This document shows, one piece after another, positions 43,701-54,500 of a stretch of 64,000 bases of DNA. Location of the stretch: assembly GCA_946478235.1 (NCBI GenBank), contig CAMLBF010000002.1, forward strand, positions 186,001 to 250,000. Direction: 5' to 3'. The position numbers and the translations under genes were made by a program. The notes below the pieces were generated by a model. It was not told where the DNA came from and did no database searches. It was given only the letters and a program-made list of their open reading frames with translations. Position 1 is the stretch's first letter; each line of letters starts with the position of its first letter. This stretch comes from an uncultured Bartonella sp. GTDB taxonomy: Bacteria > Pseudomonadota > Alphaproteobacteria > Rhizobiales > Rhizobiaceae.

Positions 43701-44678
43701 ATGAGCCAGTCAGAAAACAAAGAAAAGCGATTACAAAAAATTGATATTTTTCGAGGGTTGGCACTCATCGGAATGGTTATTTACCATTTTAGCTGGGATT
43801 TAAGCTATTTTTCCTATATTTCACCAACAGTACCAGCAACAGGAAGCTTACGCATATTAGCACGTATTGTTGCATTCTGTTTTATTTTTACAGCAGGTTT
43901 TAGTTTATATCTTGCCCATAAAAATGGAATCCGTTGGAAGCCTTTCTGTAAAAGACTGCTTATCATAATACTCGCAGCCGCTCTTGTTTCTCTTGTAACA
44001 TTTTTCATCATGCCCCAAGGTTTTATCTACTTTGGTATATTGCACGAAATTGCTTTAACAAGCCTGCTTGCACTGATGTTCCTCTATACACCGATAGTTG
44101 TTAACCTATTGGTTGCCCTTATTATTTTTGCTCTCCCTTTTTTCTACCAATCGGATCTGTTCAGCTCTCCCGCGCTTCTATGGCTGGGGCTTACACCTTC
44201 ACCAAAACCATCATTTGACTATGTTCCACTTTTTCCGTGGTTTTCTGCCGGTTTATTTGGCCTGACTATTGCGCGATTATTAGGAAAATATAACGCACTT
44301 TATGTGTTACAGAACGGAGTAAAACCGCGCTGGCTCAACAGTTCGCTACAATGGCTTGGAAAACACAGTCTTATTTTTTATCTCGTCCACCAACCAATTT
44401 TATTGGCATTACTTTACGGTGTTTCCTTTATCGCGCCACCTTCAATCCATGCATTAAGAGAGCCTATGGAACAGGCTTGTGTTAGCGAATGTTCGGAAAA
44501 AGCTGGTAGAAATGTATGCACACAGTTTTGTTCATGTGTTTTCGACAGAATTGAAGCACAAAACCTATTGCCAGATTTATCAAAAGGCGAACTCAAAGAG
44601 GTTGATGAGCGGTTGCAAATCCCAGTCAATATGTGTTGGAATAAAATAATAACAGATACCGCAAAACCGCAGCAATAA
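43701..44678 (+). CDS. DUF1624 (heparan-alpha-glucosaminide acetyltransferase-like) membrane protein
   Basis: 325 residues with about eight transmembrane helices. N-terminal KIDIFRGLALIGMVIYHFSW is the DUF1624/YeiB-like signature. GKHSLIFYLVHQPILLALLYG precedes a soluble C-terminal tail with six cysteines (ACVSEC, NVCTQFCSC, NMC) that may form disulfides on the periplasmic side. Proteins of this class are predicted acyltransferases acting on envelope sugars; no substrate can be named. AAGGA precedes the ATG at 43701. Confidence 0.82.
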   Translation: MSQSENKEKRLQKIDIFRGLALIGMVIYHFSWDLSYFSYISPTVPATGSLRILARIVAFCFIFTAGFSLYLAHKNGIRWKPFCKRLLIIILAAALVSLVTFFIMPQGFIYFGILHEIALTSLLALMFLYTPIVVNLLVALIIFALPFFYQSDLFSSPALLWLGLTPSPKPSFDYVPLFPWFSAGLFGLTIARLLGKYNALYVLQNGVKPRWLNSSLQWLGKHSLIFYLVHQPILLALLYGVSFIAPPSIHALREPMEQACVSECSEKAGRNVCTQFCSCVFDRIEAQNLLPDLSKGELKEVDERLQIPVNMCWNKIITDTAKPQQ

Positions 44679-44724
44679 ATTTATCGCTTATTACAATGGA
44701 ATTTTTAATAATGGGATATTTTTA

Positions 44725-45111
44725 TTAACGGTTGACGCCCAGTTCTGCCAAGCGTTCAAAACATGTCTCTTCCATGCGATCAAGTTCTCTTAATGCGTCA
44801 TCAATATCCCGACGCATTCTTTTAAGCTCTTCGCGTTTTTCATCAATATTCAACAACAGGCTTTTTACCTTTTTTTCGTCCTCAAGTGCGCCATCGGATA
44901 TAATCAATAAATTCGATATTTCCGAAAGAGAAAAATTAAGCCGTCTTGCGCGTAATATTTGGCTAAGCTTGTTTCTATCGAGTTGCGTGTAAAGGCGCGT
45001 ACGCCCTCGCCGAAGCGGCACCAAAAGCCCTTCATCTTCATAATAACGCAGTGTTCGTGTCGTTATGCCGAATTCGCGTGTTAACTCGCCTATGGAATAA
45101 TATTCATGCAT
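44725..45111 (-). CDS. MerR family transcriptional regulator
   Basis: 128 residues. The N-terminal helix-turn-helix reads YYSIGELTREFGITTRTLRY followed by YEDEGLLVPLRRGRTRLY. A long dimerisation coiled coil follows (SLLLNIDEKREELKRMRRD). Only one Cys is present (EETCFERL), so it lacks the usual metal-sensing Cys pair. It resembles the fatty-acid/acyl-CoA-linked MerR group of alphaproteobacteria, but no such genes are adjacent. Convergent with DUF1624 and divergent from the His-tail protein gene. Confidence 0.88.
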   Translation of the reverse strand: MHEYYSIGELTREFGITTRTLRYYEDEGLLVPLRRGRTRLYTQLDRNKLSQILRARRLNFSLSEISNLLIISDGALEDEKKVKSLLLNIDEKREELKRMRRDIDDALRELDRMEETCFERLAELGVNR

Positions 45112-45432
45112 CTGCTTACCGGTTAAAACTGAATAGTTACCTATCTAACATACATTAGAGAGAACCAAGGATTAGTACAATATGATTGAAATAAATAACG
45201 ATATTATAACGCTGTTGTTTCCTAACTCATCCATTTAACAATAAATAATTATAGATCGATATTATATTATCCTGTAGACGAACACATCAGGACTGATCGT
45301 CACAGCAAGATAAAGAAAACATAAAGTTTAAAATACGCCGCCTCCCCCTATATCATTGATGTAAACCTCGTTATATAACAGCAAATATTGTGGTTTGAAC
45401 GTTTCCTATCGTCAGTGTAAAAGCGCCAAATT
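45112..45432. other. Divergent intergenic region, merR and His-tail protein gene
   Basis: No gene seen in 321 bp. It must hold the promoter of merR on the minus strand and that of the gene at 45433 on the plus strand. A dyad ATCAG-GA-CTGAT lies at about 45286-45297 inside GACGA/TCGTC arms. Strongly AT-rich around 45180-45260. No definite operator assigned. Confidence 0.4.
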
Positions 45433-45846
45433 ATGCAGAAAAAAACTTGGATAATTAGTCTCATTGTGTTGCTCGTAGTGGTGATGCTTGGTTTTCTCTC
45501 ATTTACACCATTCATCAATTACATCGGAAAATCAGAGCTTTACGCTTTTGCGCATGATAAAAACTATTGCCGGACAGATAGTTGTGACGAAGGTATCGCT
45601 TATGTTACTGAGCTTTTGCATAAGCAATCTGGCATATCGGAAAAAGATGTTCCTTGGTGTATGGCAACCAACAAAATCTATTACACCGATATGCGTTTTC
45701 TCGATGGATTAAAGGTAAAATTTGCCGATTGGATGTACCAAACATGTGAGCGTAGCGAGTTGACACTCGACGACGCAAATATTGAAATCGGAGATCACAA
45801 TCATAATCATGACCACAACCATGCTGATGACGATGATAACGAATAA
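45433..45846 (+). CDS. Membrane-anchored protein with His/Asp-rich C-terminal tail
   Basis: 137 residues, family not recognised. One N-terminal transmembrane helix (WIISLIVLLVVVMLGFLSF) anchors a domain with four cysteines (NYCRTDSCDEG, VPWCMATN, YQTCERS) that probably faces the periplasm. The tail DHNHNHDHNHADDDDNE is a strong candidate metal-binding segment (Ni, Zn or Co). It is divergent from a MerR-type regulator, with 320 bp between. Metal binding is inferred from composition only. Confidence 0.7.
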   Translation: MQKKTWIISLIVLLVVVMLGFLSFTPFINYIGKSELYAFAHDKNYCRTDSCDEGIAYVTELLHKQSGISEKDVPWCMATNKIYYTDMRFLDGLKVKFADWMYQTCERSELTLDDANIEIGDHNHNHDHNHADDDDNE

Positions 45847-46289
45847 TAGAAGATAGCGAAGAGCGTCGGACTAATCCTTTTAGCGTAAAAGGATTACCGA
45901 CCTGATTAGTATAAATGTCTTATTGGTCTGAAAATTTTGGCTTTTAGATCATCTTGGTTTTATTGCTTCACTATTGGTTTTACGGTTTTGGTTTCGCATT
46001 TAGACATGATCTTTAATCAGACGCTTAAACCCAATCCAGAACGCGTAAAACAACGCCAACGAAATCACAGCATATATATGGCAAATGTCTGATATATGAC
46101 AAATAGCTGCCCGCGATTAACATCACTGCATTTCATTGCTTGGCACACAACTATGTCCAATACACTGTTCCCCTAACGATATTTCCATTGCCACTCGATA
46201 CCGCCTATAAATCCGCTATATTAAACCTTGAAGAAACGTTTAAAAAAAACGGAATATTGAAACTTAACACGTCTGTCAGAGAGGCAGAA
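45847..46289. other. Gene-poor spacer with a stem-loop
   Basis: 443 bp with no supported gene. A hairpin at 45865-45901 has an inner perfect stem AATCCTTTT/AAAAGGATT around AGCGT and outer arms GTCGG/CCGAC; it may end the upstream transcript. The rest is AT-rich. In-frame codons upstream of 46290 could extend the VOC gene but have no ribosome site and no family similarity. Confidence 0.5.
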
Positions 46290-46670
46290 ATGTTTATCGA
46301 TCACATAGATCATATTGTTATAACTTGTCATGACATTGAATCGTCTAAGAATTTTTATAAAAATGTATTGAATATGAAAGTTGAAGTATTCGGTGACAAC
46401 AGGTTTGCCCTACGCTTCGGCAATCAAAAAATAAACCTACACCAATATGGCAAAGAAATTGAACCAAAAGCTCACCTGCCTGTTCCTGGTAGTCTCGATT
46501 TGTGCTTTATAACCAAGCAGCCACTCGATAAATTTATTGAACATTTAAACGCGGTACATTGCCCAATTGTAGAGGGTCCCGTTGAACGGACTGGCGCAAC
46601 TGGCAAAATACGTTCCGTTTACGTACGTGACCCTGACTTAAACCTTATTGAAGTGTCTGAATATCTTTAA
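46290..46670 (+). CDS. VOC family (glyoxalase/dioxygenase-like) protein
   Basis: 126-residue vicinal oxygen chelate protein. DHIDHIVITCHDIESSKNFY carries the first metal-ligand His, INLHQYGKEIEP the second, and YVRDPDLNLIEVSEYL the late Glu. This resembles the VOC subgroup of virulence- or fosfomycin-type small proteins, reaction unknown. ATG at 46290 has GAGG 5 nt upstream. It faces the rpoC terminator, with a 264-bp gap and a duplicated rpoC fragment between. Confidence 0.85.
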   Translation: MFIDHIDHIVITCHDIESSKNFYKNVLNMKVEVFGDNRFALRFGNQKINLHQYGKEIEPKAHLPVPGSLDLCFITKQPLDKFIEHLNAVHCPIVEGPVERTGATGKIRSVYVRDPDLNLIEVSEYL

Positions 46671-46934
46671 AAGCCCCGCATCTGCCAATGCATAATTACC
46701 CCCTGCCCGTCTATACTTACCTCTGGCACACGCATATTTGCTTTAGACCGATGCAGATGCAATTTTCGCTTACTTAATTTTGACCTATTTAAGCGTGGCC
46801 ACTTAATCGTTGCTCATATAATCTGGGTACAGTTAACTCGGGCATTGTTAACCTAATTCTAGCGCACCTAATTCTAGCTGACCTCTGCATATTCAACCTT
46901 GATCTATTTCAACTTGGCATAAACCTTGAAACAA
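46671..46934. other. Non-coding spacer downstream of the VOC gene
   Basis: 264 bp with no gene. It contains short repeated words (CCTAATTCTAGC at 46851-46862, then again after CGCA) and looks degraded. It adjoins the duplicated rpoC 3' end and could be the scar of a rearrangement. Confidence 0.4.
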
Positions 46935-47161
46935 AGCTTAATAAAAAGACCCGCCAGTTACCTGTCGGGCTTTTTGACCTTCTGCTGAAATTATTATTCA
47001 GCTGTTGCATGTGTCATATCCGTCAGCATCGCGTTTGCTGCTTCTCCACCAGTGGATTTGCAGCGTTCATCAAAAATAAAATCATCGCGTGTTGTAGCAA
47101 TACGGCGAATTTGTGCGATTGTACCGCCTGTACCTGCTGGTATCAAACGTCCAACAATAAA
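46935..47161 (-). repeat. Duplicated rpoC 3' end (distal copy)
   Basis: 227-bp direct repeat of 47162-47388. It has its own terminator hairpin (46943-46975) and the last 56 or so rpoC codons. The copy still reads in frame: [20 protein letters not shown], then [19 protein letters not shown] and MTHATAE-stop, with a few substitutions. Both copies begin with AGCTTAATAAAAA. It is a pseudogene fragment without a start. Confidence 0.92.
46943..46975 (-). terminator. Duplicated rpoC terminator (second in tandem)
   Basis: Minus-strand GCCCGACAG-GUAA-CUGGCGGGU with A-run and T-run flanks. It is a copy of the rpoC terminator, one stem pair altered to G-U, still able to fold. Confidence 0.75.
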
Positions 47162-47169
47162 GCTTAATA

Positions 47170-47202
47170 AAAAAGCCCGGCAGTTACCTGTCGGGCTTTT
47201 TG
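47170..47202 (-). terminator. Intrinsic terminator of rpoC
   Basis: On the minus strand GCCCGACAG-GUAA-CUGCCGGGC forms a stem (one mismatch) extended by A-run/T-run pairing and ending in six Ts. It starts 17 bp after the rpoC stop and ends the rpoBC transcript. Confidence 0.9.
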
Positions 47203-47219
47203 ATCTTCCGCTGAAATTA

Positions 47220-50200
47220 TTATTCAGCTGCTGTATGTGTCATATCCGTAAGCATCGCGTTTGCTGCTTCTCCACCAGTGGATTTGCGGCGTTCATCGAC
47301 GATCAAATCATCGCGTGTTGTAGCAATACGACGAATTTGTGCGATTGTGCCGCCTGTACCTGCTGGTATCAAACGTCCAACAATGACGTTCTCTTTCAGA
47401 CCCTGCAATGTATCCATCTTGCCTGCAACAGCAGCCTCGGTAAGTACACGCGTGGTTTCTTGGAACGAAGCAGCCGATATGAATGAAGGTGTCTGCAACG
47501 ATGCCTTGGTAATACCCAACAGAACAGGATTACCGGAAGCAGGCTTCTTGCCCTCTTCAATCAGACGGTCATTAACTTCATCGAGCTCGATGCGGTCAAC
47601 ATTGTCGCCTGCAATATAGCCTGAATCACCGGCTTCGGTAATTTCGACTTTCTGCAGCATTTGACGAACGATAACTTCGATGTGCTTATCGTTGATGACA
47701 ACACCCTGAAGACGATAAACTTCTTGAATCTCGTTAACGAGATAAGATGCCAAAGCTTCAACACCTTTAATAGCCAAGATGTCGTGTGGTGCAGGAAGAC
47801 CGTCAAGGATGTAATCACCTTTTTCGATCTGGTCACCATCTTGCAAGTGGAATGGTTTTCCTTTCGGAATGAGATATTCCACTGCCTCAACCGTCTCGTC
47901 ATTAGGCTCGATCATGATGCGGCGCTTGTTCTTATAGTCGCGACCAAAGCGGATTGTACCATCAATTTCAGCAATGATAGCATGATCTTTTGGACGACGT
48001 GCTTCGAACAATTCGGCAACACGAGGAAGACCACCAGTAATATCTTTCGTCTTAGCACTTTCAAGTGGTAGACGACCGATAACGTCACCGGCCATGACAT
48101 GGGAGCCTGGCTCAACAGAAAGAATGGTTTCAACCGACATCATATAACGAGCTTCGCCACCCTTGGATAGTTTGGCAATTTTGCTGCCCTTCTTATCCGA
48201 GTGAATAACGATAGCTGGTTTCAGGTCAGATCCACGTGGGTTAGCACGCCAATCAATAACCTGACGTTTTGTGATACCTGTTGATTCATCAGCTGTTTCT
48301 GTGACTGACAGACCGTCGATCATGTCTTCAAATCCGACATAACCTTCAACTTCTGTCATGATAGGTCGTGTATATGGATCCCATTCTGCGATACGCTGAC
48401 CACGTTTAACAACATCACCATCATCAACAAAAATACGCGCACCATATGTAATACGGTGTGAAGCACGCTCTTTGCCGCTGTCATCTTTAATGAGAACAGC
48501 CATGTTACGACCCATAACAACCAAATGTCCTTCTGAATCGCGAACGACATTGCGGTTACGAAGTTCAACCTTACCTTCATAAGAAGCTTCAAGGTATGAT
48601 GTGTCCACAACCTGAGCAGTACCACCTAAGTGGAATGTACGCATGGTCAACTGGGTACCTGGTTCACCGATGGACTGAGCAGCAATAACACCAACAGCCT
48701 CACCCTGATTAACTGGCGTACCACGTGCCAAATCGCGGCCATAACATTTCGCACAAACACCAAGACGGGTTTCACAGGTCAATGCAGAACGGATTTGAAC
48801 AGACTGGATACCAGCTTCTTCAATGACCGCCACATCTGCTTCCTCAATCATACGGCCACCTTCAACGATAACCTCTCCTGTAACAGGATGAAGAATATCA
48901 AGAAGGGCTGTACGTCCAAGGATACGCTGACCGAGAGACGCCACAACCTGACCGGCATCAACGATTGGCTGCATTGTCAGACCTTTGTCTGTTCCGCAAT
49001 CGACCGCTGAAATGATAGCGTCCTGAGCAACGTCAACCAAACGACGAGTCAAGTAACCCGAGTTAGCAGTTTTCAAAGCTGTATCAGCCAAACCTTTACG
49101 GGCACCGTGTGTCGAGTTGAAGTACTCGTTCACTGTCAAGCCTTCTTTAAAGTTTGAAATGATCGGTGTTTCGATAATTTCACCAGAAGGTTTAGCCATC
49201 AAACCACGCATACCACCGAGTTGCTTCATCTGGTTCGGCGAACCACGAGCACCTGAGTGAGACATCATGTAAATCGAATTCATTGGCTTTTGACGACCTG
49301 TTTCTGGATCAAATTCAACAGCCTGAATACGCTTCATCATTTCGTCAGCAACGCGGTCTGTACATTTACCCCAAGCGTCAACAACCTTATTGTATTTTTC
49401 GCCTTGAGTAATCAAACCATCATTATATTGCTGTTCATATTCCTTGGCCAAAGCTTCTGTCTCTTGAACAAGACGAGCCTTGCTTTCTGGAATAACCATA
49501 TCGTCTTTACCGAACGAAATACCTGCACGGCAAGCATTTGCGAAGCCAAGAGACATGATACGGTCACAGAACATAACCGTTTCTTTCTGACCGCAGTGAC
49601 GATAGACATGGTCAATCATCTTAGAAATGTTTTTCTTGGTCATTTCCTGATTAACAATGTCAAACTTGACATTTGCGCTCTTAGGCAGCGTTTCACCAAT
49701 AATCAAACGACCTGGTGTGGTATCATAAATCTTTGTTACCACATTGCCGTCAGCATCGACGCTCTTTACGCGGCCTTTGATTTTTGTGTGAAGTGTCACA
49801 ACCTTGTTATCCAAGGCGTGTTGCAATTCACCCATATCACCAAACGCCATACCTTCCCCTGGTTCGTGCTCACACACGATGGAAAGATAATAAAGTCCAA
49901 GAACCATATCCTGTGACGGAACAATAATTGGCGCACCATTGGCTGGATGCAAAATATTATTGGTCGACATCATCAAAACACGGGCTTCCAACTGTGCTTC
50001 AAGTGAAAGCGGCACGTGAACAGCCATCTGGTCACCGTCGAAGTCAGCATTAAATGCCGAACAAACCAACGGATGCAGCTGAATAGCCTTACCTTCAATA
50101 AGGGTTGGCTCAAATGCCTGAATACCCAATCTATGAAGGGTTGGAGCGCGGTTCAAAAGAACTGGATGTTCACGGATAACTTCTTCCAAGATATCCCAAA

Positions 50201-51428
50201 CTTCTGGACGTTCTTTTTCTACCAGCTTCTTTGCCTGCTTAACTGTTGAAGAGAAGCCTTTTGCGTCAAGACGAGCGTAAATAAATGGTTTGAACAATTC
50301 CAAAGCCATTTTCTTAGGCAAGCCACATTGATGCAATTTCAATTCCGGACCAGTCACAATAACGGAACGACCGGAGTAATCAACACGCTTACCAAGCAAG
50401 TTCTGACGGAAACGACCCTGCTTACCTTTCAGCATATCTGAAAGTGATTTCAGTGGACGTTTGTTGGCACCGGTAATAACACGTCCGCGACGGCCATTAT
50501 CAAACAGTGCGTCAACAGCTTCCTGCAACATACGCTTTTCATTACGAACGATGATGCCAGGAGCGCGCAGTTCGATCAAACGCTTCAAACGATTGTTACG
50601 GTTAATCACACGACGGTAAAGATCGTTGAGATCTGACGTCGCAAAACGTCCACCATCAAGCGGCACCAAAGGACGCAAATCTGGTGGAATAACTGGAACA
50701 ACCTTCATAATCATCCACTCAGGACGATTACCAGACTCAAGGAAATTCTCAACGATCTTGAGACGTTTCATGAGCTTTTTGGTCTTCAATTCTGAAGTTG
50801 TTTCAGCCAATTCGCTGCGCAGATCACCAGCGATTTTCTGCAAATCCATTGCTGCCAAAAGCTCATAAATAGCTTCAGCACCAATCAAAGCAGTAAACTG
50901 GTCTTCGCCAAACTCATCAACAGCAATCATATATTCTTCTTCAGAAAGAAGCTGATGCATTTTGAGAGATGTTAAACCTGGCTCCGTAACAATGTAGTTT
51001 TCGAAATACAATACCCGCTCGATATCCTTAAGTGTCATATCAAGCAATGTACCAATACGGCTTGGAAGTGATTTCAAAAACCAGATGTGAGCAACTGGCG
51101 CAGCCAATTCAATATGCCCCATACGCTCACGACGCACGCGGGAAAGTGTAACTTCAACACCACACTTTTCACATATAATGCCCTTATATTTCATACGCTT
51201 GTATTTGCCGCAAAGACATTCATAATCTTTGATAGGACCAAAAATACGCGCACAAAATAGACCGTCACGTTCTGGCTTGAACGTGCGGTAGTTAATGGTC
51301 TCAGGCTTTTTAATCTCGCCGTAAGACCAGGACAGAATCTTCTCAGGGCTTGCAATTGATATCCGAATTGAATCGAATGTCAGTGCAGGTGCCTGAGGAT
51401 TGAAAAGATTCATGACCTCTTGGTTCAT
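47220..51428 (-). CDS. rpoC: DNA-directed RNA polymerase subunit beta'
   Basis: 1402-residue beta' subunit. Zinc site [20 protein letters not shown] near the N-terminus; catalytic Mg motif [12 protein letters not shown]; bridge helix and trigger loop follow (TMRTFHLGG region); second zinc cysteines are in [18 protein letters not shown]. Start ATG 51428 ([12 protein letters not shown]) has GGAG about 7 nt upstream. It lies 148 bp after rpoB. The last 56 codons are duplicated downstream. In many relatives rpsL-rpsG-fusA come next; here they do not. Confidence 0.98.
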   Translation of the reverse strand: MNQEVMNLFNPQAPALTFDSIRISIASPEKILSWSYGEIKKPETINYRTFKPERDGLFCARIFGPIKDYECLCGKYKRMKYKGIICEKCGVEVTLSRVRRERMGHIELAAPVAHIWFLKSLPSRIGTLLDMTLKDIERVLYFENYIVTEPGLTSLKMHQLLSEEEYMIAVDEFGEDQFTALIGAEAIYELLAAMDLQKIAGDLRSELAETTSELKTKKLMKRLKIVENFLESGNRPEWMIMKVVPVIPPDLRPLVPLDGGRFATSDLNDLYRRVINRNNRLKRLIELRAPGIIVRNEKRMLQEAVDALFDNGRRGRVITGANKRPLKSLSDMLKGKQGRFRQNLLGKRVDYSGRSVIVTGPELKLHQCGLPKKMALELFKPFIYARLDAKGFSSTVKQAKKLVEKERPEVWDILEEVIREHPVLLNRAPTLHRLGIQAFEPTLIEGKAIQLHPLVCSAFNADFDGDQMAVHVPLSLEAQLEARVLMMSTNNILHPANGAPIIVPSQDMVLGLYYLSIVCEHEPGEGMAFGDMGELQHALDNKVVTLHTKIKGRVKSVDADGNVVTKIYDTTPGRLIIGETLPKSANVKFDIVNQEMTKKNISKMIDHVYRHCGQKETVMFCDRIMSLGFANACRAGISFGKDDMVIPESKARLVQETEALAKEYEQQYNDGLITQGEKYNKVVDAWGKCTDRVADEMMKRIQAVEFDPETGRQKPMNSIYMMSHSGARGSPNQMKQLGGMRGLMAKPSGEIIETPIISNFKEGLTVNEYFNSTHGARKGLADTALKTANSGYLTRRLVDVAQDAIISAVDCGTDKGLTMQPIVDAGQVVASLGQRILGRTALLDILHPVTGEVIVEGGRMIEEADVAVIEEAGIQSVQIRSALTCETRLGVCAKCYGRDLARGTPVNQGEAVGVIAAQSIGEPGTQLTMRTFHLGGTAQVVDTSYLEASYEGKVELRNRNVVRDSEGHLVVMGRNMAVLIKDDSGKERASHRITYGARIFVDDGDVVKRGQRIAEWDPYTRPIMTEVEGYVGFEDMIDGLSVTETADESTGITKRQVIDWRANPRGSDLKPAIVIHSDKKGSKIAKLSKGGEARYMMSVETILSVEPGSHVMAGDVIGRLPLESAKTKDITGGLPRVAELFEARRPKDHAIIAEIDGTIRFGRDYKNKRRIMIEPNDETVEAVEYLIPKGKPFHLQDGDQIEKGDYILDGLPAPHDILAIKGVEALASYLVNEIQEVYRLQGVVINDKHIEVIVRQMLQKVEITEAGDSGYIAGDNVDRIELDEVNDRLIEEGKKPASGNPVLLGITKASLQTPSFISAASFQETTRVLTEAAVAGKMDTLQGLKENVIVGRLIPAGTGGTIAQIRRIATTRDDLIVDERRKSTGGEAANAMLTDMTHTAAE

Positions 51429-51576
51429 GCCGTTCTCCTTCAAGGGCTCTTCAGAACCCGTTGCGATACGCTACAATTTTTAAACACAAATGTAGCTATC
51501 TCAATAGAAATCCAAATGATTCAGCTTTCCATAAAAGCCAAAAAGAGGCGCGCCCTAACGGCGCACCCTTATTTCT

Positions 51577-54500
51577 TTATTCAGCTGCATCTGGCAGTGT
51601 ATCGTTTGCCTGTTGTGCTAAAAGCTCACGCGTATCATCAAGCTCGACATTGAGCCCCAACGAACGCATTTCTTTTACCAACACATTGAAGCTTTCCGGT
51701 ATACCGGCTTCAAATGTATCATCACCGCGCACAATAGCTTCGTACACTTTCGTACGCCCAGCAACATCGTCCGACTTAACAGTCAGCATTTCTTGCAGAG
51801 TATACGCTGCGCCATAAGCCTCGAGAGCCCAGACTTCCATTTCACCAAAACGCTGTCCGCCAAACTGTGCTTTACCACCCAATGGCTGCTGCGTTACCAA
51901 CGAGTATGGACCAATCGAACGAGCGTGAATCTTGTCATCGACCAGATGGTGCAGTTTAAGCATATAAATGTAGCCCACTGTCACCCGACGATCAAATGGT
52001 TCACCAGTACGTCCGTCGAATAGCTGTACCTGCCCCGTTGTTGCCAAACCAGCCTCACTCAACATTTCATTGATATCGGCATCGTGTGCACCATCGAAAA
52101 CTGGTGTTGCTATTGATACACCACGTTTCATCTGTCCGGCCAAACGAACAATGCTGTCATCATCGTATTGACGGATTGGCTCATTACGATCGTTATCAGG
52201 AATGATATCCTCGATCCGTTGCCGTAATGGTTGAATGTCACCAGACTTTTGATAAGTCTCCAACAATTTGCCAACCTGCTTGCCCAAACCGGCACAAGCC
52301 CAACCCAAGTGTGTTTCAAGAATTTGTCCGACATTCATTCGGCTTGGCACACCAAGAGGGTTCAACACGATATCCGCATGCGTTCCGTCTTCAAGGAATG
52401 GCATGTCTTCAATTGGCAATATGCGTGAAACAACACCCTTATTACCGTGACGACCAGCCATCTTGTCACCTGGTTGGATTTTGCGCTTAACAGCAACAAA
52501 AACCTTAACCATTTTCATCACGCCTGGAGGCATTTCGTCGCCGCGCTGAACTTTCTCAACCTTGTCCATAAAGCGACGTTGCAATGCTTCCTTGGACTCA
52601 TCGTATTGCTTGCGCAATGCTTCGATTTCGCCCTGAAGCTTTTCATCTTCAACCGCAAATTGCCACCATTGTGACCGAGGATATTCACCCATCACAGATT
52701 CATTCAAGGATGTACCCTTCTTGAATCCCTTAGGTCCTTCGATTGCAACTTTACCATTCAGCATATCAACAAGACGTGCATAAACGCTACGATCAAGAAT
52801 TGATTGTTCGTCATCACGGTCTTTGGCCAAACGTTCAATTTCTTCACGTTCGATTGCCATTGCACGCTCGTCTTTTTCAACGCCATGGCGATTGAAAACA
52901 CGAACTTCAACAACCGTACCAAATGTCCCCGGAGGCATACGCATGGATGTATCACGAACATCCGAAGCCTTTTCACCAAATATTGCACGCAGAAGCTTTT
53001 CTTCCGGTGTCATTGGGCTTTCGCCCTTTGGTGTGATTTTACCGACAAGGATATCACCTGGTTGAACTTCCGCACCGATATAAACAATGCCTGCTTCGTC
53101 AAGGTTTTTCAAAGCCTCTTCCGAGACATTCGGTATATCGCGGGTGATTTCTTCAGGTCCGAGCTTTGTATCACGTGCAGATACTTCGAATTCCTCAATA
53201 TGAATAGAGGTAAACACGTCTTCTGCAACGATACGCTCAGAAAGAAGAATAGCATCTTCGTAGTTGTAACCGTTCCAAGGCATAAATGCCACGAGCACGT
53301 TACGACCAAGTGCCAAATCACCAAGATCCGTTGATGGACCATCGGCAATAATATCGCCTTTCTGGATATGATCGCCAACGCGAACCAATGGACGCTGATT
53401 AATACATGTCGACTGGTTGGAACGTTGGAATTTATGCAAGCGATAAATATCAACACCAGACTTGGAAGGATCCAGATCTTCTGTTGCACGAATAACAATA
53501 CGCGTTGCGTCAACTTGGTCAACAATACCACCACGCTTTGCACCGATAGCCGCACCAGAGTCACGCGCAACGATTGGTTCCATACCGGTACCAACAAAAG
53601 GCGCTTCTGCACGCAGCAGTGGAACAGCCTGACGTTGCATGTTTGAACCCATCAGAGCGCGGTTAGCGTCGTCGTTTTCCAAGAATGGAATAAGAGCAGC
53701 AGCAACCGACACCAACTGTTTCGGTGAAACGTCCATCAAATCGATATGATCACTTGGCGCCATCAAAACTTCACCAGCATGACGACAGACAACAAATTCT
53801 TCCTTGAATTTACCGTCTTCAGTCAGTGATGAATTGGCCTGTGCAACATAGTGCTTGGACTCTTCCATCGCTGAAAGATAGACCACTTCACGTGTTACCT
53901 TGCCATCTACGATTTTTCTGTATGGACTTTCAATAAAGCCATACTTGTTAACTCTCGCAAATGTAGCAAGCGAGTTAATCAAACCGATGTTCGGACCTTC
54001 TGGCGTTTCAATAGGACAAATACGACCATAGTGTGTTGGATGCACGTCACGAACTTCAAAGCCAGCACGTTCACGTGTCAAACCACCAGGTCCCAATGCT
54101 GATAAACGACGCTTATGCGTAATCTCGGACAATGGGTTTGTCTGATCCATAAACTGTGACAGCTGAGACGAACCAAAGAACTCGCGAACAGCAGCGGCAG
54201 CAGGTTTAGCATTAATCAAATCCTGCGGCATAACTGTGTCAATTTCAATTGACGACATACGTTCCTTGATTGCACGTTCCATACGCAGCAAACCGACGCG
54301 ATATTGATTTTCCATCAACTCACCAACCGAACGAACACGACGGTTGCCTAGGTTATCAATATCATCGATTTCACCGCGTCCATCGCGCAGCTCAACCAAC
54401 ATCTTCACAACGGCCAAGATATCTTCCTTGCGCAAGATACGAACTGTATCTGGGCAATCAAGATCAAGTCGCATGTTCATCTTCACACGACCAACAGCTG

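Noticed and set aside
46010-46090. Minus-strand small ORF ending LALFYAFWIGFKRLIKDHV
   Set aside because: Hydrophobic and tempting, but it has only a GTG start and no ribosome site; could be a remnant. Not supported enough to call.
46140-46289. 50-codon N-terminal extension of the VOC protein
   Set aside because: No ribosome site at the upstream ATG and no VOC similarity; GAGG before 46290 decides the start.
46851-46880. Short repeats CCTAATTCTAGC in the spacer
   Set aside because: Two copies of about 12 bp in AT-rich sequence; too short to mean more than local slippage.
47052-47486. Plus-strand ORF across the rpoC repeat
   Set aside because: It is antisense to rpoC and its duplicated tail; it repeats itself because the DNA does. 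No start signals or family.
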